Source: Strix aluco (taxonomy: Eukaryota; Chordata; Aves; Strigiformes; Strigidae). Taken from it: 64,000 nucleotides of DNA. This document shows positions 52,901-62,300 of this stretch, piece by piece. The stretch's first letter is position 1. Each line of letters starts with the position of its first letter. The position numbers and the translations under genes are program-made. The notes under the pieces are model-generated. The model was not told the origin of the DNA and ran no database searches. It saw only the letters and a program-made list of their open reading frames with translations. The stretch lies in NCBI RefSeq assembly GCF_031877795.1, contig NC_133931.1:73321429-73385428 (forward strand), given 5' to 3'.

Positions 52901-55900
52901 GGTCAACAGCAGGTAACATTTCTAGATTCCACTAAGAATACAACCACTTGTTTCTTACCATACCTGGGTGTCTGACAACAGTAAGGTAGTATCATCAATC
53001 TGTGAGCATATAGCTGAGATCCTAATTCAGAAAGAAATGAAGACTCACTATGTTACAACCCAGAGACCACGTTATACTCGAAAAAAAAAGTCAATAGCTG
53101 GAAGTCTAACAAAGGAAACAAGCTTGTCTAGAACAAATTAATTTCACCAGAAATTGAACCTGGGCAGCAAAATCTAGGGACAGACAGTTCAGTGCTACAT
53201 CAAATCAGAAGCTGAGAAGCAAGGCTCAAACTGATGTATGGTATTTCCTAAGACTGTAAAAAACAGAGTCTTTGCTTCAGAAAACAAATGCAACTGCCTA
53301 CAGGTGTTTGGTATTTACATCAGAAGATAACCCTTTCTTAAAAAAAAAGAAAAAGATAAACTAAGTCAGCTGGCCCTACAGACAGTATCATGAAGACATC
53401 CTGATCTTACATTTCAAAACTTCAGAATATTTATCAGCCTGCACTTCCCAAATAAAAAGGTACTATTGGTAGTGAGCATAAAGTCACTTCACTCATTTTA
53501 ACACAAGTTTAGAAACTTGATTTTAAGGTTCTTGTTCTTCACAATCTCTTGGTTCGTAGCTCCTTATTAGTACCCTGGGCTGACACCATCTTGGCTGATA
53601 GTTCTTTATTAGTAACCTGCATATATACCACACTAATCATCCTAAAAACATTCTTAACAGTATACCTCAACATCCTAGGACTTCATCAGTTCAAAACAGA
53701 CTGCTACAGATCCTGGAGACTATCTCCTGCTTTTTAAAGACAGACTTCTGAAACCAGTCCAAAACTAGAAGTGTGCTGTATTAGAATGAGATTCTTCTAC
53801 AGTTTAAATAATTCAGCCAAGAAACCCAGTTTTAATTACCATGACAGCCTGGGAATATGCAACTGCTTTCTCTTACAGTTATGAACTGTTTGATCTAGTA
53901 ATACTGGGAAATTAAACTGGTTTGTATTTGTTGAAAACAACAAGTCAGGGTGGGTTATGTTCATTTGTAATTTCTGATTAAATGAGCTCTCTTGTTTTTA
54001 AAGAAGTATAAATCTGTCTGAAGGGCTAAATCACTGCCTTTTGAGCAATTCAATATCCCAGTGGTCTACTATACCTAAACCAGGTCTAATTGCTGGTAAT
54101 GATCTACAAAAAGAAATGAGTGCCTCAAAGCAATCAGTCCTACACTGGTACTGTGGGAACTTGTCCTTCAAACACATTACACACACACAGAGGGAATGTA
54201 GGGCAGGTGATGAAAAGCTTAAGGCTTCCTTTTCTTTATCTTCCAGGTTCCACTGTGCAGTTGGATCAGTTGCTACGGCAATCAGCACTACCGTGCATAC
54301 CACCTATCTTACATGAAGCTGGTTGATATTCTTCCCACAGGATAAACACAGCGAAGTTGATAGGAAGAACCTTCATCAATTGCTTTTCTGCGAGGCACAG
54401 AGCAAAGGAAGTCAGGAGATGAGTAGTCTAGGAATGACAACCAATCTGAATGATCACTTTGGATACATTCTGAACAGCATTTTCCTGAACAAAGACACCG
54501 AAAAATCTGAACTCAAGTTATGAAATTATAAAAGGGGAAAGAAACCACAGAGTAAAAAAAAGGTTGACAGGCCTATATGATGAAACCTGAAAAGCAATTA
54601 ATTTGTGCACCACGTAACCATATGCTGCAGTTACAGGGCACTGCAACTGTTCAGCTATCTCCCCTTGCAAAAGGATGCAGCTTCAGTTCTATTACTGTAA
54701 TACCCAAGTTAACACTGGAACCTACGTCTCAAAGCTGAGACAAGGGATTTGGGAAGCAATGGACATGAAATTATGGACCTATTTAGAATATGTGAGATGT
54801 TCAACGGGAGGTCTGACAATATTGCGCCGTAGGAAAGGAAAACAGATGACTGGTAATAGCGAAGAACAGAATAATTTAGGGGATCATTTGCTCATAATGA
54901 GCTGTTCACTCTGCATCTTCCTTTTATTAATGATTTGTCCTGTCCTAATGGTGCTAGTGCTGCTAACCAGCTGTGTTAGAGGTTGTAGAAGCCAAAACTA
55001 CATTCTACTAGGTTTAATGGATGCTTGAGTCAGCTTAAAAAGGTGTGCTGAAACCAGTAATTAAATTCTTATCCTTTAAATGGCTTCACAAACCCACAAC
55101 TATCAGAAAGATCATTCTATTCACTAAAAGGATATTATTAAACAATGTAATACATAACTAAGACTTACAACAATGAATGAAAAGAATAAGAAAAAATTTA
55201 CTCTATGAAGAATTGAATTCGTATCATTCAGGATAAGACTCTACCTGCACTACTAAAACTAAGTCTGTACATATAATGAAGACTGAATAGCCTCAAAACC
55301 AGAAAGACAAACACTGAAGTGATTACAGTTGTAACATTACCTAGTGTTGAGCTGGTTTAATAGGTTTAGAACACTAGAACCAAAAGAAATCTTGATAATA
55401 ATATGCCGGAAGCAAAGATCTAACAGTGGCAGTTAACTATTTACCTTTGGAGAGAAAAGTTGTTTAGGCAAACTAAAAACATTTGCAAGAACAAGCTTTA
55501 GTGAAGAATGGACTAAAACAAAACATTACGCACTTCCAGCTTATGTTCTTTCTCTGCAAGGAATTCTTTTTGACATCGGAGAAAGTCCGACAACATTCGA
55601 GTTAGCTGTTTTCTATCATCTATTTCAGCTGCCAACCTGCCATTGTAATCCGCCAGCAACATACATGCATCATCTACCATTTTGGAAAGTTGCTCTCCAG
55701 ATTCCTTATCTAAAAAGCAAGCAGAGAAAAACAAGTAAAGCATGGTTTCATTATACACTGTCAAGTCCTCAGAACAGCATTTCCATTACTGGATTCCCCA
55801 ACCCTCACCTGTTATTCTGTCTAACAGGGACACATCTTGAACCTCTATAGGCAAAGAAGCTATTCTCTGATGAACTGCTGCATCCCCAGAGGCAGCGTTT

Positions 55901-57997
55901 TCTAGTTCTTGTAATGCTCTAATGAGATCTGTGGTCTGAAAAAAGCATGCAAGATTGAGAACTAGTTTAAAGAAACAGATCCTAGTACAAAACAGTATTT
56001 CACAATAAGCTTACTGAATAAATTTGATGGCAATTTTAACAGCATTCATGATAACAGCATTAGAGCAGCATTCTATCCCCTCTCAGACTGAAACCAAAAC
56101 AAAGCCAAGCCATTAATCCTCAGAACACTGCAGCGTTCCTAGTTTTAAAAGGTCACCTTCCTAAAATAGATTTTTCATTTAAATTATTGGTATAGGACTA
56201 CCTGTAAATCTTTTCGACAGTAGTGATTATTTTACAGTACCTTTCATTTTACTATACATTTTTGAAATTATTTTTCTTGTAGTTTTGCTTCACTATTGCA
56301 TCAGACTAGATCAGTGCACTTCTTTTGGAAGTAGGACTGATGTTCATAGAAGCCCAGATGTCTGTTACAGAGAAACATACTAAATTGTGATTGAGGACAG
56401 TCATTCCTTGATGTAACAAAAAGCTTTGTGAGGTGGGGCAGTACCATAACAAAAACATACAAGAATTATAAAAGCCATAACAACACAAGACAGACAAGAA
56501 CTTTCCCAACTGTCACGATTGCAACATTGAGAAATATTTTACTGATAAAGTGATAGCAACCTTATTTTAACACGTGTTACTCATTACCACCCCGGAATCC
56601 AAATGAGAACGTAAAACACTGTGGAAATCCTGATGTGAACAAAACTGAATTTATAGTTCATACATTCTGGTTTACTGTCAAACTGACTGAAGTTACAACA
56701 TGCTCCACTTGTAACTTAAAGCACTGTGAAGAAAAGTTTCAGGTGTAGTCACCCTTGCTCAGAAACAGTACCTCATTAAAAAGAAAACCAGAGACCACTC
56801 AAAAACAAGAGTTACTGAAAATGTCTGTAATCAAACTATGTGCAAATAGAGAATTTTATAAACACGCTTTTACCTGTGGAGGGTCAGTGGGAGAACTTCG
56901 AGGTGAACAGTTATTTTCATCAACTTTTATCTGTTCATATGTGCGCTTCCTCACTTTTCTATCTCCATCTAAATGAAAACAAACAGAGGAGTCAGGGAAA
57001 CAATATTTCAAACAAGAGACTGAATCTTCATACACACACAAAATACTTACATAAAGCTTGCCTAAGTTGTTCTAATACATCATTTTCATAAACAGACCTT
57101 TCTTCCCAGATAGACAGCACTCGGCCAAGGTGTTTCTTACAACTGTCATCAGACTCACTGTTACAAGGAAAAAAGCAAAAATCAGCACCAGGTAAAAGTA
57201 CAGAACTTCCATATGATTGTCTTCCACAGGAAGACCCTGGCATACCTTCGCATTATCAAAGTATCAGAAGTTCAATAATCTCAGAAAATAATAAAATCAC
57301 ATTTCAAAGAAAAGAAAGCAAAGACCAGTTCAAGACATCTTAGCAAGCATCTAAAAAAAGGTGGCCAATGCCCAATTCCCTCTTTCTGTTTGCTTGCTCA
57401 ACCCATAAGTCTGTAGGTCTGTAACCCTATTACACAAACACTGGAAATAGGTTTGTGTTGCTTCAGCAGCTGCGTACCATGTGAATATAATTCTGTATCA
57501 AGACTCTAGCATCCTCATGCAACAAGATCAGTGGCTGCTGGGGAAAAACAAATCATGCAACACCAGTAATGAAACATATCAAATTGTGGCAGCATATAAA
57601 CAGACTGAAAGCAAGTCTTAATTTATGGCATAGCTAACAGCTTTCTAAGGCAAAAAGGACTGAATGCAGATGAATTTACTATGTAACTTCATCCAACGGC
57701 ATTAAGACTATGCAAGATCAAAAGAATACTGAATAAATTAAATTAACAAGACTTCAAGTACAGAAATAGCACAGAAGGACTAGCTGGGCCAGAAGAGATG
57801 AGCTGAGGACTTCCCTAAATACGTCTCAAATACAGTATGATGAAGGACACTGCACATAACAGTTTACCTTGAAACATGCTTAAAAGCCTCCACTATTACT
57901 GGAGCAAAGTCTTTCGTAAATTCTGGTCCTTTCCTTTTGCTGTTCTGTATGACATCGTTGGCCAAGTACAGGAATGTCAGCTTCCTATTTGGTTTTG
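28756..57997 (-). CDS. RPRD1A: RPRD1A (regulation of nuclear pre-mRNA domain 1A), 5'-truncated by the window
   Basis: Six coding exons on the minus strand join in frame: 57,997-57,868, 57,157-57,051, 56,968-56,874, 55,935-55,809, 55,709-55,534 and 28,905-28,756 (785 bases). They encode most of the CTD-interacting domain (Leu-Thr-Phe-Leu-Tyr-Leu-Ala-Asn-Asp-Val-Ile-Gln-Asn-Ser-Lys), a linker with Lys-Arg-Thr-Tyr-Glu-Gln-Ile-Lys-Val-Asp-Glu, and a coiled-coil region ending Phe-Ala-Gly-Asp-Ile-Tyr-Ser-Asp-Asp. The family binds phosphorylated RNA polymerase II C-terminal repeats, dimerises through the coiled coil and helps recruit the RPAP2 Ser5 phosphatase. Also called p15RS, it is reported to restrain cell-cycle and Wnt targets. 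The first codons (about 50 residues) lie beyond 64,000. With them the protein would be about 311 residues, against 312 in human as I recall. Confidence 0.95.
34720..35210. repeat. C/T-rich low-complexity block
   Basis: About 490 bases with marked pyrimidine bias on the + strand (purine bias in the RPRD1A pre-mRNA), broken by CCTC, TTCC and TCTC units. Origin is unknown; it could be an old pyrimidine-rich repeat. No open frame stands out. Confidence 0.4.
37206..37220. repeat. T15 homopolymer
   Basis: An uninterrupted run of 15 T inside RPRD1A intron 6. No retrocopy was recognised next to it. Confidence 0.9.
40070..40085. repeat. T16 homopolymer
   Basis: An uninterrupted T run in intron 6. 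It could be the complement of a retroposon A tail, but no parent-like sequence was recognised to its right. Confidence 0.9.
40384..40440 (-). mobile_element. MIR-like SINE fragment
   Basis: The phrase 'aaagtgacttgctcacagct' resembles the complement of the MIR core (aagt...cttgcccaaggtcacacagct). It is short and diverged, so a chance match is possible. Confidence 0.3.
41910..41930. repeat. A21 homopolymer
   Basis: Twenty-one A residues inside RPRD1A intron 6. No poly(A) signal lies 10-30 bases before it and no flanking duplication is visible, so it is listed as a simple repeat only. Confidence 0.9.
44981..45055 (-). mobile_element. MIR-like SINE fragment
   Basis: 'tttcacagatgaagaaaact' followed by 'aaacagaaaggtgctttt' resembles the complement of the MIR segment that reads ttcctcatctgtaaaa. 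It is diverged and short. Confidence 0.33.
46494..46513. repeat. GT/TG microsatellite
   Basis: TGTGTG repeat interrupted by GCG. A second short GT run lies at about 46,666-46,678, 150 bases away. Confidence 0.85.
48549..48558. repeat. C10 run
   Basis: Uninterrupted C run within a pyrimidine tract in RPRD1A intron 6. Confidence 0.85.
49440..49492. repeat. G-rich tract with GGT repeats and telomere-like units
   Basis: The + strand carries TTAGGG, GGGGG, four GGT units, GGGG, then TTAGG and GGG. At least four closely spaced G runs could form a quadruplex on the + strand, which is the template strand for RPRD1A. Confidence 0.7.
53145..53230 (-). mobile_element. Possible MIR-like fragment
   Basis: 'gaaattgaacctgggcagca' resembles the complement of the MIR box-B region (ggattcgaacccaggc). 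The match is short and could be chance. Confidence 0.2.
55534..55709 (-). CDS. RPRD1A: RPRD1A coding exon 6 (coiled coil)
   Basis: Acceptor ctttttag|ATAAGG and donor CTGGAA|gtgcgt. It encodes Lys-Glu-Ser-Gly-Glu-Gln-Leu-Ser-Lys-Met-Val-Asp-Asp-Ala-Cys through Ala-Glu-Lys-Glu-His-Lys-Leu-Glu, the dimerisation coiled coil. Intron 5 upstream is 99 bases. Confidence 0.95.
55809..55935 (-). CDS. RPRD1A: RPRD1A coding exon 5
   Basis: Acceptor ttttttcag|ACCACA and donor ACAG|gtgagg. It encodes Thr-Thr-Asp-Leu-Ile-Arg-Ala-Leu-Gln-Glu-Leu-Glu-Asn-Ala-Ala through Ser-Leu-Leu-Asp-Arg-Ile-Thr, the start of the C-terminal helical region, and ends one base into an Asp codon. Confidence 0.94.
56874..56968 (-). 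CDS. RPRD1A: RPRD1A coding exon 4 (linker)
   Basis: Acceptor ttcatttag|ATGGAG and donor CCACAG|gtaaaa. It encodes Gly-Asp-Arg-Lys-Val-Arg-Lys-Arg-Thr-Tyr-Glu-Gln-Ile-Lys-Val-Asp-Glu-Asn-Asn-Cys, then Ser/Pro-rich residues to Pro-Pro-Gln. The linker seems one residue shorter than in human. Intron 3 on its upstream side is only 82 bases. Confidence 0.94.
57051..57157 (-). CDS. RPRD1A: RPRD1A coding exon 3
   Basis: Acceptor cttgtaacag|TGAGTC and donor TTTAT|gtaagt. It encodes Glu-Ser-Asp-Asp-Ser-Cys-Lys-Lys-His-Leu-Gly-Arg-Val-Leu-Ser-Ile-Trp-Glu-Glu-Arg and continues to Leu-Arg-Gln-Ala-Leu, the end of the CTD-interacting domain. Confidence 0.95.
57868..57997 (-). CDS. RPRD1A: RPRD1A coding exon 2
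   Basis: Acceptor tttattag|CAAAAC and donor CAAG|gtaaac. It begins two bases into a codon (completing Ala) and encodes Lys-Pro-Asn-Arg-Lys-Leu-Thr-Phe through Ala-Phe-Lys-His-Val-Ser, the core helices of the CTD-interacting domain. The Asn-Asp-Val-Ile-Gln-Asn-Ser block is diagnostic. Confidence 0.95.
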
Positions 57998-58384
57998 CTA
58001 ATAAAAAGAGCAATAAACAAGAATAATTAGAATATTTTTGGTTCCTCCAACTAGTACCTATTTATCCACATTTATACTAAAACCAAAAAAATACAAATCA
58101 AATTTGTTTTTCCTAGTCTCCTTACTGCTTACAACATTTCACTCTAATTTTGTATTTAAAAATGTGAAAAGACTTTGGTCACCCATCGACTTTTCTCTCC
58201 CTTCTGCTGTAACTCTTTGCTCAGATTCTCCCTCCTCATAATATGACACAAGTTTCCTCTAGCACCATCTCCAAAAATAAACAGAAAAAACCATGATATT
58301 CCAAAGTGTTCTTCAGCCCTCAACTATTTTCATGTGTTTTCATGAGCCTTATGTGATTTGTCTCTTTGGTAGTCTTCACAGATT

Positions 58385-58640
58385 TCTTCCAAGTACTTCA
58401 CCTTCCCTTTGAGCTTGCATAAATTTCTTACACCCATGGAGTCCTTTGACAAAGAGCTTCACAGATCCACAATCATTCATGTGAAGAACTTCCTCCTTTT
58501 GGTTTGAATTTCACTCAGTCTTATATAACCACCCCTCATTCTCATATTTGAGCAAACTGAACAGTCAATCCCATGTCAATCACTCCATATCACTGTGACA
58601 CTCCCCTCCCCCATCTCCTAATCATTAAAACACTCAAGTG
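58385..58640. mobile_element. Ancient amniote interspersed-repeat fragment
   Basis: A block 'gagcttcacagatccacaat', then 'tgtgaagaacttcctccttt', then 'ggtttgaatttc', followed later by a 'tcaatcactccat' segment. It follows a very old dispersed repeat of reptiles and birds whose consensus reads roughly 'gagttccacagattaac', 'tgtgaagaa(c/g)ttcctttt', '(g)tttaaacctgc'. I do not recall the family name with certainty. Confidence 0.42.
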
Positions 58641-59335
58641 TCTGCAGCTGTAATATCAAGAAAACATTTTCAAGAATCACTTTCAGGTTGCTGCGCTGTA
58701 TCTCTTCTCAAAGTGTCTTAAGCGTTCTACCCCATTTCCATTAACATGCAGTAGATCACAAGCTTCCAATTTACAAGTTGCTTTTGAAAATTTATTTCAT
58801 GTTTTCTAAGTGTTCCTACTCAGGTGTTTTCATTTACCAACACACTTCATCTAATCTTCATTAGGCTACAACTTTCTCAGACCTACAACTTTTATTGTAA
58901 CACTTCTAACCTTGTGTTAGCATCATAAAAATTTTCAATATCCATTACCACTACACAGTCTCTGTATGTATGCTGTGACTTTAAAAAGAGGTTTCTCCTG
59001 AAAGACAAAAATCTAAGTTTTTTCTGCCCTCTTGAGGAAAGCAGCACTGTGGTGAAGCCAATCTAGGATTTCTTAAAACTTGTGTTTAGTTTCCAGTATG
59101 ATTTGATTTTGTTAACTTTCACTCCAACCTCTCAAACGTGCAGAACCACCACTCTCACATACAAACAAAAAAATTCAATGTCAATATGCTTCCATTCTAA
59201 GGAAATGTTTTTGAGAGTAAGTTTTCCATTACAGAAAGGCTCCTCTGAAGGATTTCTCCTTGGAGCATTGTATTTTTCCTATCCTCTCGGTCAGATATAT
59301 CCAACAAATAAAGAGTTTGGGATTAAGTGGGAACA

Positions 59336-59364
59336 CCCCGCCCCCCCCCCCCCCCCCCCGCCCC
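59336..59364. repeat. C19 run within a near-symmetric C-rich tract
   Basis: The order is CCCC-G-C19-G-CCCC. The minus strand (RPRD1A sense) is therefore a long G run that could form a quadruplex in DNA or pre-mRNA. Such runs are prone to length change and sequencing error. Confidence 0.9.
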
Positions 59365-62300
59365 GTGTTAGAAATAAAAATGCACGTATTTCTTAGAACC
59401 AAAGCAAACTAAAAAGTGGCAAAAAAAGTCTGCTTCAAACAGTGAAGTCACTACATGCAAACACCCAGGAAATTAATCTATTTGGGTCAAAATCTGGCTA
59501 AACTAAAATGTAGATTTTATAAACTTATGCTACTTAATTTCTGTATTAAAAACTGACTGACCATATAGCAACACATCTCCTTCCTCCGTTTCAGGTAAAT
59601 CCAGTTCTGACACATAGAAAGCTTTGAATTATTCAAGGCGAGAATCTTAGAAACCACATCTTGTCTCACAAGTGCACCAAAGTTAACTAGCATTTACCAA
59701 AACTGACCCTGTCCCCTCCCCCATTTCTTAATCAGCCCAGACTTAGGACTCAAAATCTAACAGAGCAGATTGTTCCCCATACTATATCCTCTGAACTGCA
59801 TGCAGTGGAGGTCCTTGTCCATCCATTTCACAGGAAAAAAAAAAAAAAAGTCATGTTTTAATCCTCAGTGATGTAGCTCATTTGTGACAGACCTCAACCT
59901 TCTTGTTTCCAACAAGTAACGAATCAACTGAGCTGGTAAAGACAGGAGATATATGCAGTGCCATGAAGTCAGGCGATGTTGATTCTCACAAAGCCTAGAC
60001 TTGATCTATTCACTACAGTAGAGAGATCAATATACCATGTTTGGAAAAAGCATGCAAAAACCCAGAAAGTCACTTTCAAGCTTATTTCCTCCAGTATTAC
60101 CTTTTCAGCTTCCTACCACAATTCAACAGAAACAAAACTGCATATAATGAACAAAAAATCCTCAAAACACTATTAAGCTATCTATGGCTTTGGTAAGAAA
60201 TTCAACTAATGTTCTACCTTTATATTCACAAAGAAGACTGTGAAGTAAAGTTTAATTCCTCTTGCTGTAAGAATGCTCTGTGCAAAATTCCAAAGCTAAA
60301 AATTATGACTACTCTCAAGCAGCATTCCCTTTCACTTCACAAATCTCCAGGATTTACATACTGGCCTACTACTGCTGTGCCTTACACACAAGACTAAAAT
60401 GCAATGTAACCTTCAGCAACTGAGGCTGACAACTCTGAGCTGAGAAAACCTGAAGTGTTCTACCGCTACTATGACTGTAAATTAACTACTGAAGTCTGAA
60501 ATACAAAATTAAATTCCAGACCAGATAGATCTGTTCTGAAAAGAATTACCTGTTTAAAGCATCTCTCTTCAGTAGCAGTCACAGTAACTTTTCAGCCCTG
60601 GGCTTTGATATACCTCACAACATGAAAAGGGATCAAAGAACAGTTATGACTATTTTAAAAAGTGTCCTCAAAGCATGTCAAGGCTATTAGCAAAAGCACT
60701 CTTACTATCAGAAGCAAATGAAAGAAAAAAGATAAGATCTTTGGTTAAGGAAGGATCTGCCAGAGTGTATAGTGTCAGAAGTAACTAGCTCACAGCATCT
60801 CTGGTACACTAACTCTGCAAACACAAAACTGCTAAGAAAGCATCCATGTTGGACTAAGTCATCTTCTCAGAAGCTCTGTGCAGTGTTCATGTAACTCTTC
60901 TACTTGTTTCAGTTAGATTTACCATTACCCACCAAAGCAGCTCCCTGAAGCGCTGGGTTCTGAAACATTTTAATAGGTGCTGGTTGGTGTAAGGGCCTTA
61001 GTAAGCAGATTCCTCTTAAAAGCATCCACAATGAGACTAACTGGGATTAGCACCTCAGGCACCTACGATGGAGAGACTTAGCATCCTCATTTATCAAGTC
61101 TTAGTTTTCAGCAATCTATACTTCTTAGGAACACATACCTGTTAGTCTGGCCTGGGTATTCCTGGTTCTCTGCCAGTCCAATAAAGATGCCCTGATACTG
61201 TAGCTTGAGTCCATAATACTTAGAGAACTCTAACACTGACAAGCCACCACTTTAGTGCAAGAACCTCCAAGTATTTTATCTCAGAAGGCAGTGAGCATGT
61301 TATTTTCACTGAGGTTAACTCCAGCAATCAAAGCCAGCATAATCACCCATATTTGTCTTCTCCAGTTTTCCCTGCCCGCATTGGAAATTGAGCTCCCATG
61401 AAGATTGCTAGAAACACGGCCATTAGTTTCACGCTGTTCTAACACCTCTTCCCTAGAGCCAAGAGATATTTGCTGCCTTAAACATACAGGAAAAAACTAC
61501 AGAGAAACACACAAAGATAAGGGATTTCACTTACATCCCACTACAAGTGTATAGACTATTGACCCATTTGAAAATTTTACACCAGGCTTTAACCTTCTAC
61601 AGACTGGATCTGCTATGCCAACTGACCTTGAATGGAAGTATCATTTAACAAGATGTTTTGAGAAAATGAGCATCAGTAGGTTAAAATCCCACAACAGTTA
61701 TCAGCACTAAACAGTTTCTTTGTTACTAAAGTTCTCTAATATGGATTCAAATAAAGATTTTGCTCAACTGCTTTTGAATTACATCAGTCTACATATATGC
61801 AGCAGAGTATATGAGTGTCAGCACTTCTCCCAAAATCCCTGGGACATTTCCCATGTCATAGCATGCTCCACACCTTTGCAAGAGAAGCTACACGACATCT
61901 TTGAAAACACCTGACAAGCTTTCAAGGTTTTTATTACAAGACCTGACTCACCTTTTTTAAGTCAAGCAGCACTGAAACTTGAGTGCAAGATCACTGATCT
62001 TTCACACTGGGAGCTGAGTTTTTATGCAAGCTGATTAAGTGCAGGATCTTTGGTAACATGACTGAAAGTATATCTGTAAAAAGCCACTTGAGAGGCTACC
62101 ACCAGAAAGGACAATTCAAAGATAATATCCATAAAAGGCATGTTGTACAATGAGGACTTAATCGTAAAATTCATTAACCTTCTGTTACAAAAAGGTTAAA
62201 ATAAGTGTTCAACATTGCACAGTCACCTAATTCTCCTGGTGAATTTTACCAAGGTTTGAGAACTGCTGCGTTTCCTTTTCAAAGCGGGCAATGAGAGCGC

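Larger units (their letters stand above)
28906..55533 (-). other. RPRD1A intron 6 (26.6 kb)
   Basis: Very long last intron. I see no convincing nested gene on either strand; all open frames are under about 120 codons. It contains a strand-asymmetric C/T-rich block (34,720-35,210), homopolymer runs, GT repeats, a G-rich tract near 49,440 and MIR-like fragments. An AT-rich block at 35,630-35,960 has homeobox-type cores and may be conserved. Confidence 0.7.

Noticed and set aside
54675-55028. 117-codon + strand open frame with a strongly hydrophobic stretch, 0.5 kb from RPRD1A exon 6
   Set aside because: A hydrophobic run arises readily from T-rich DNA; there is no recognisable family, promoter or poly(A) signal close by.
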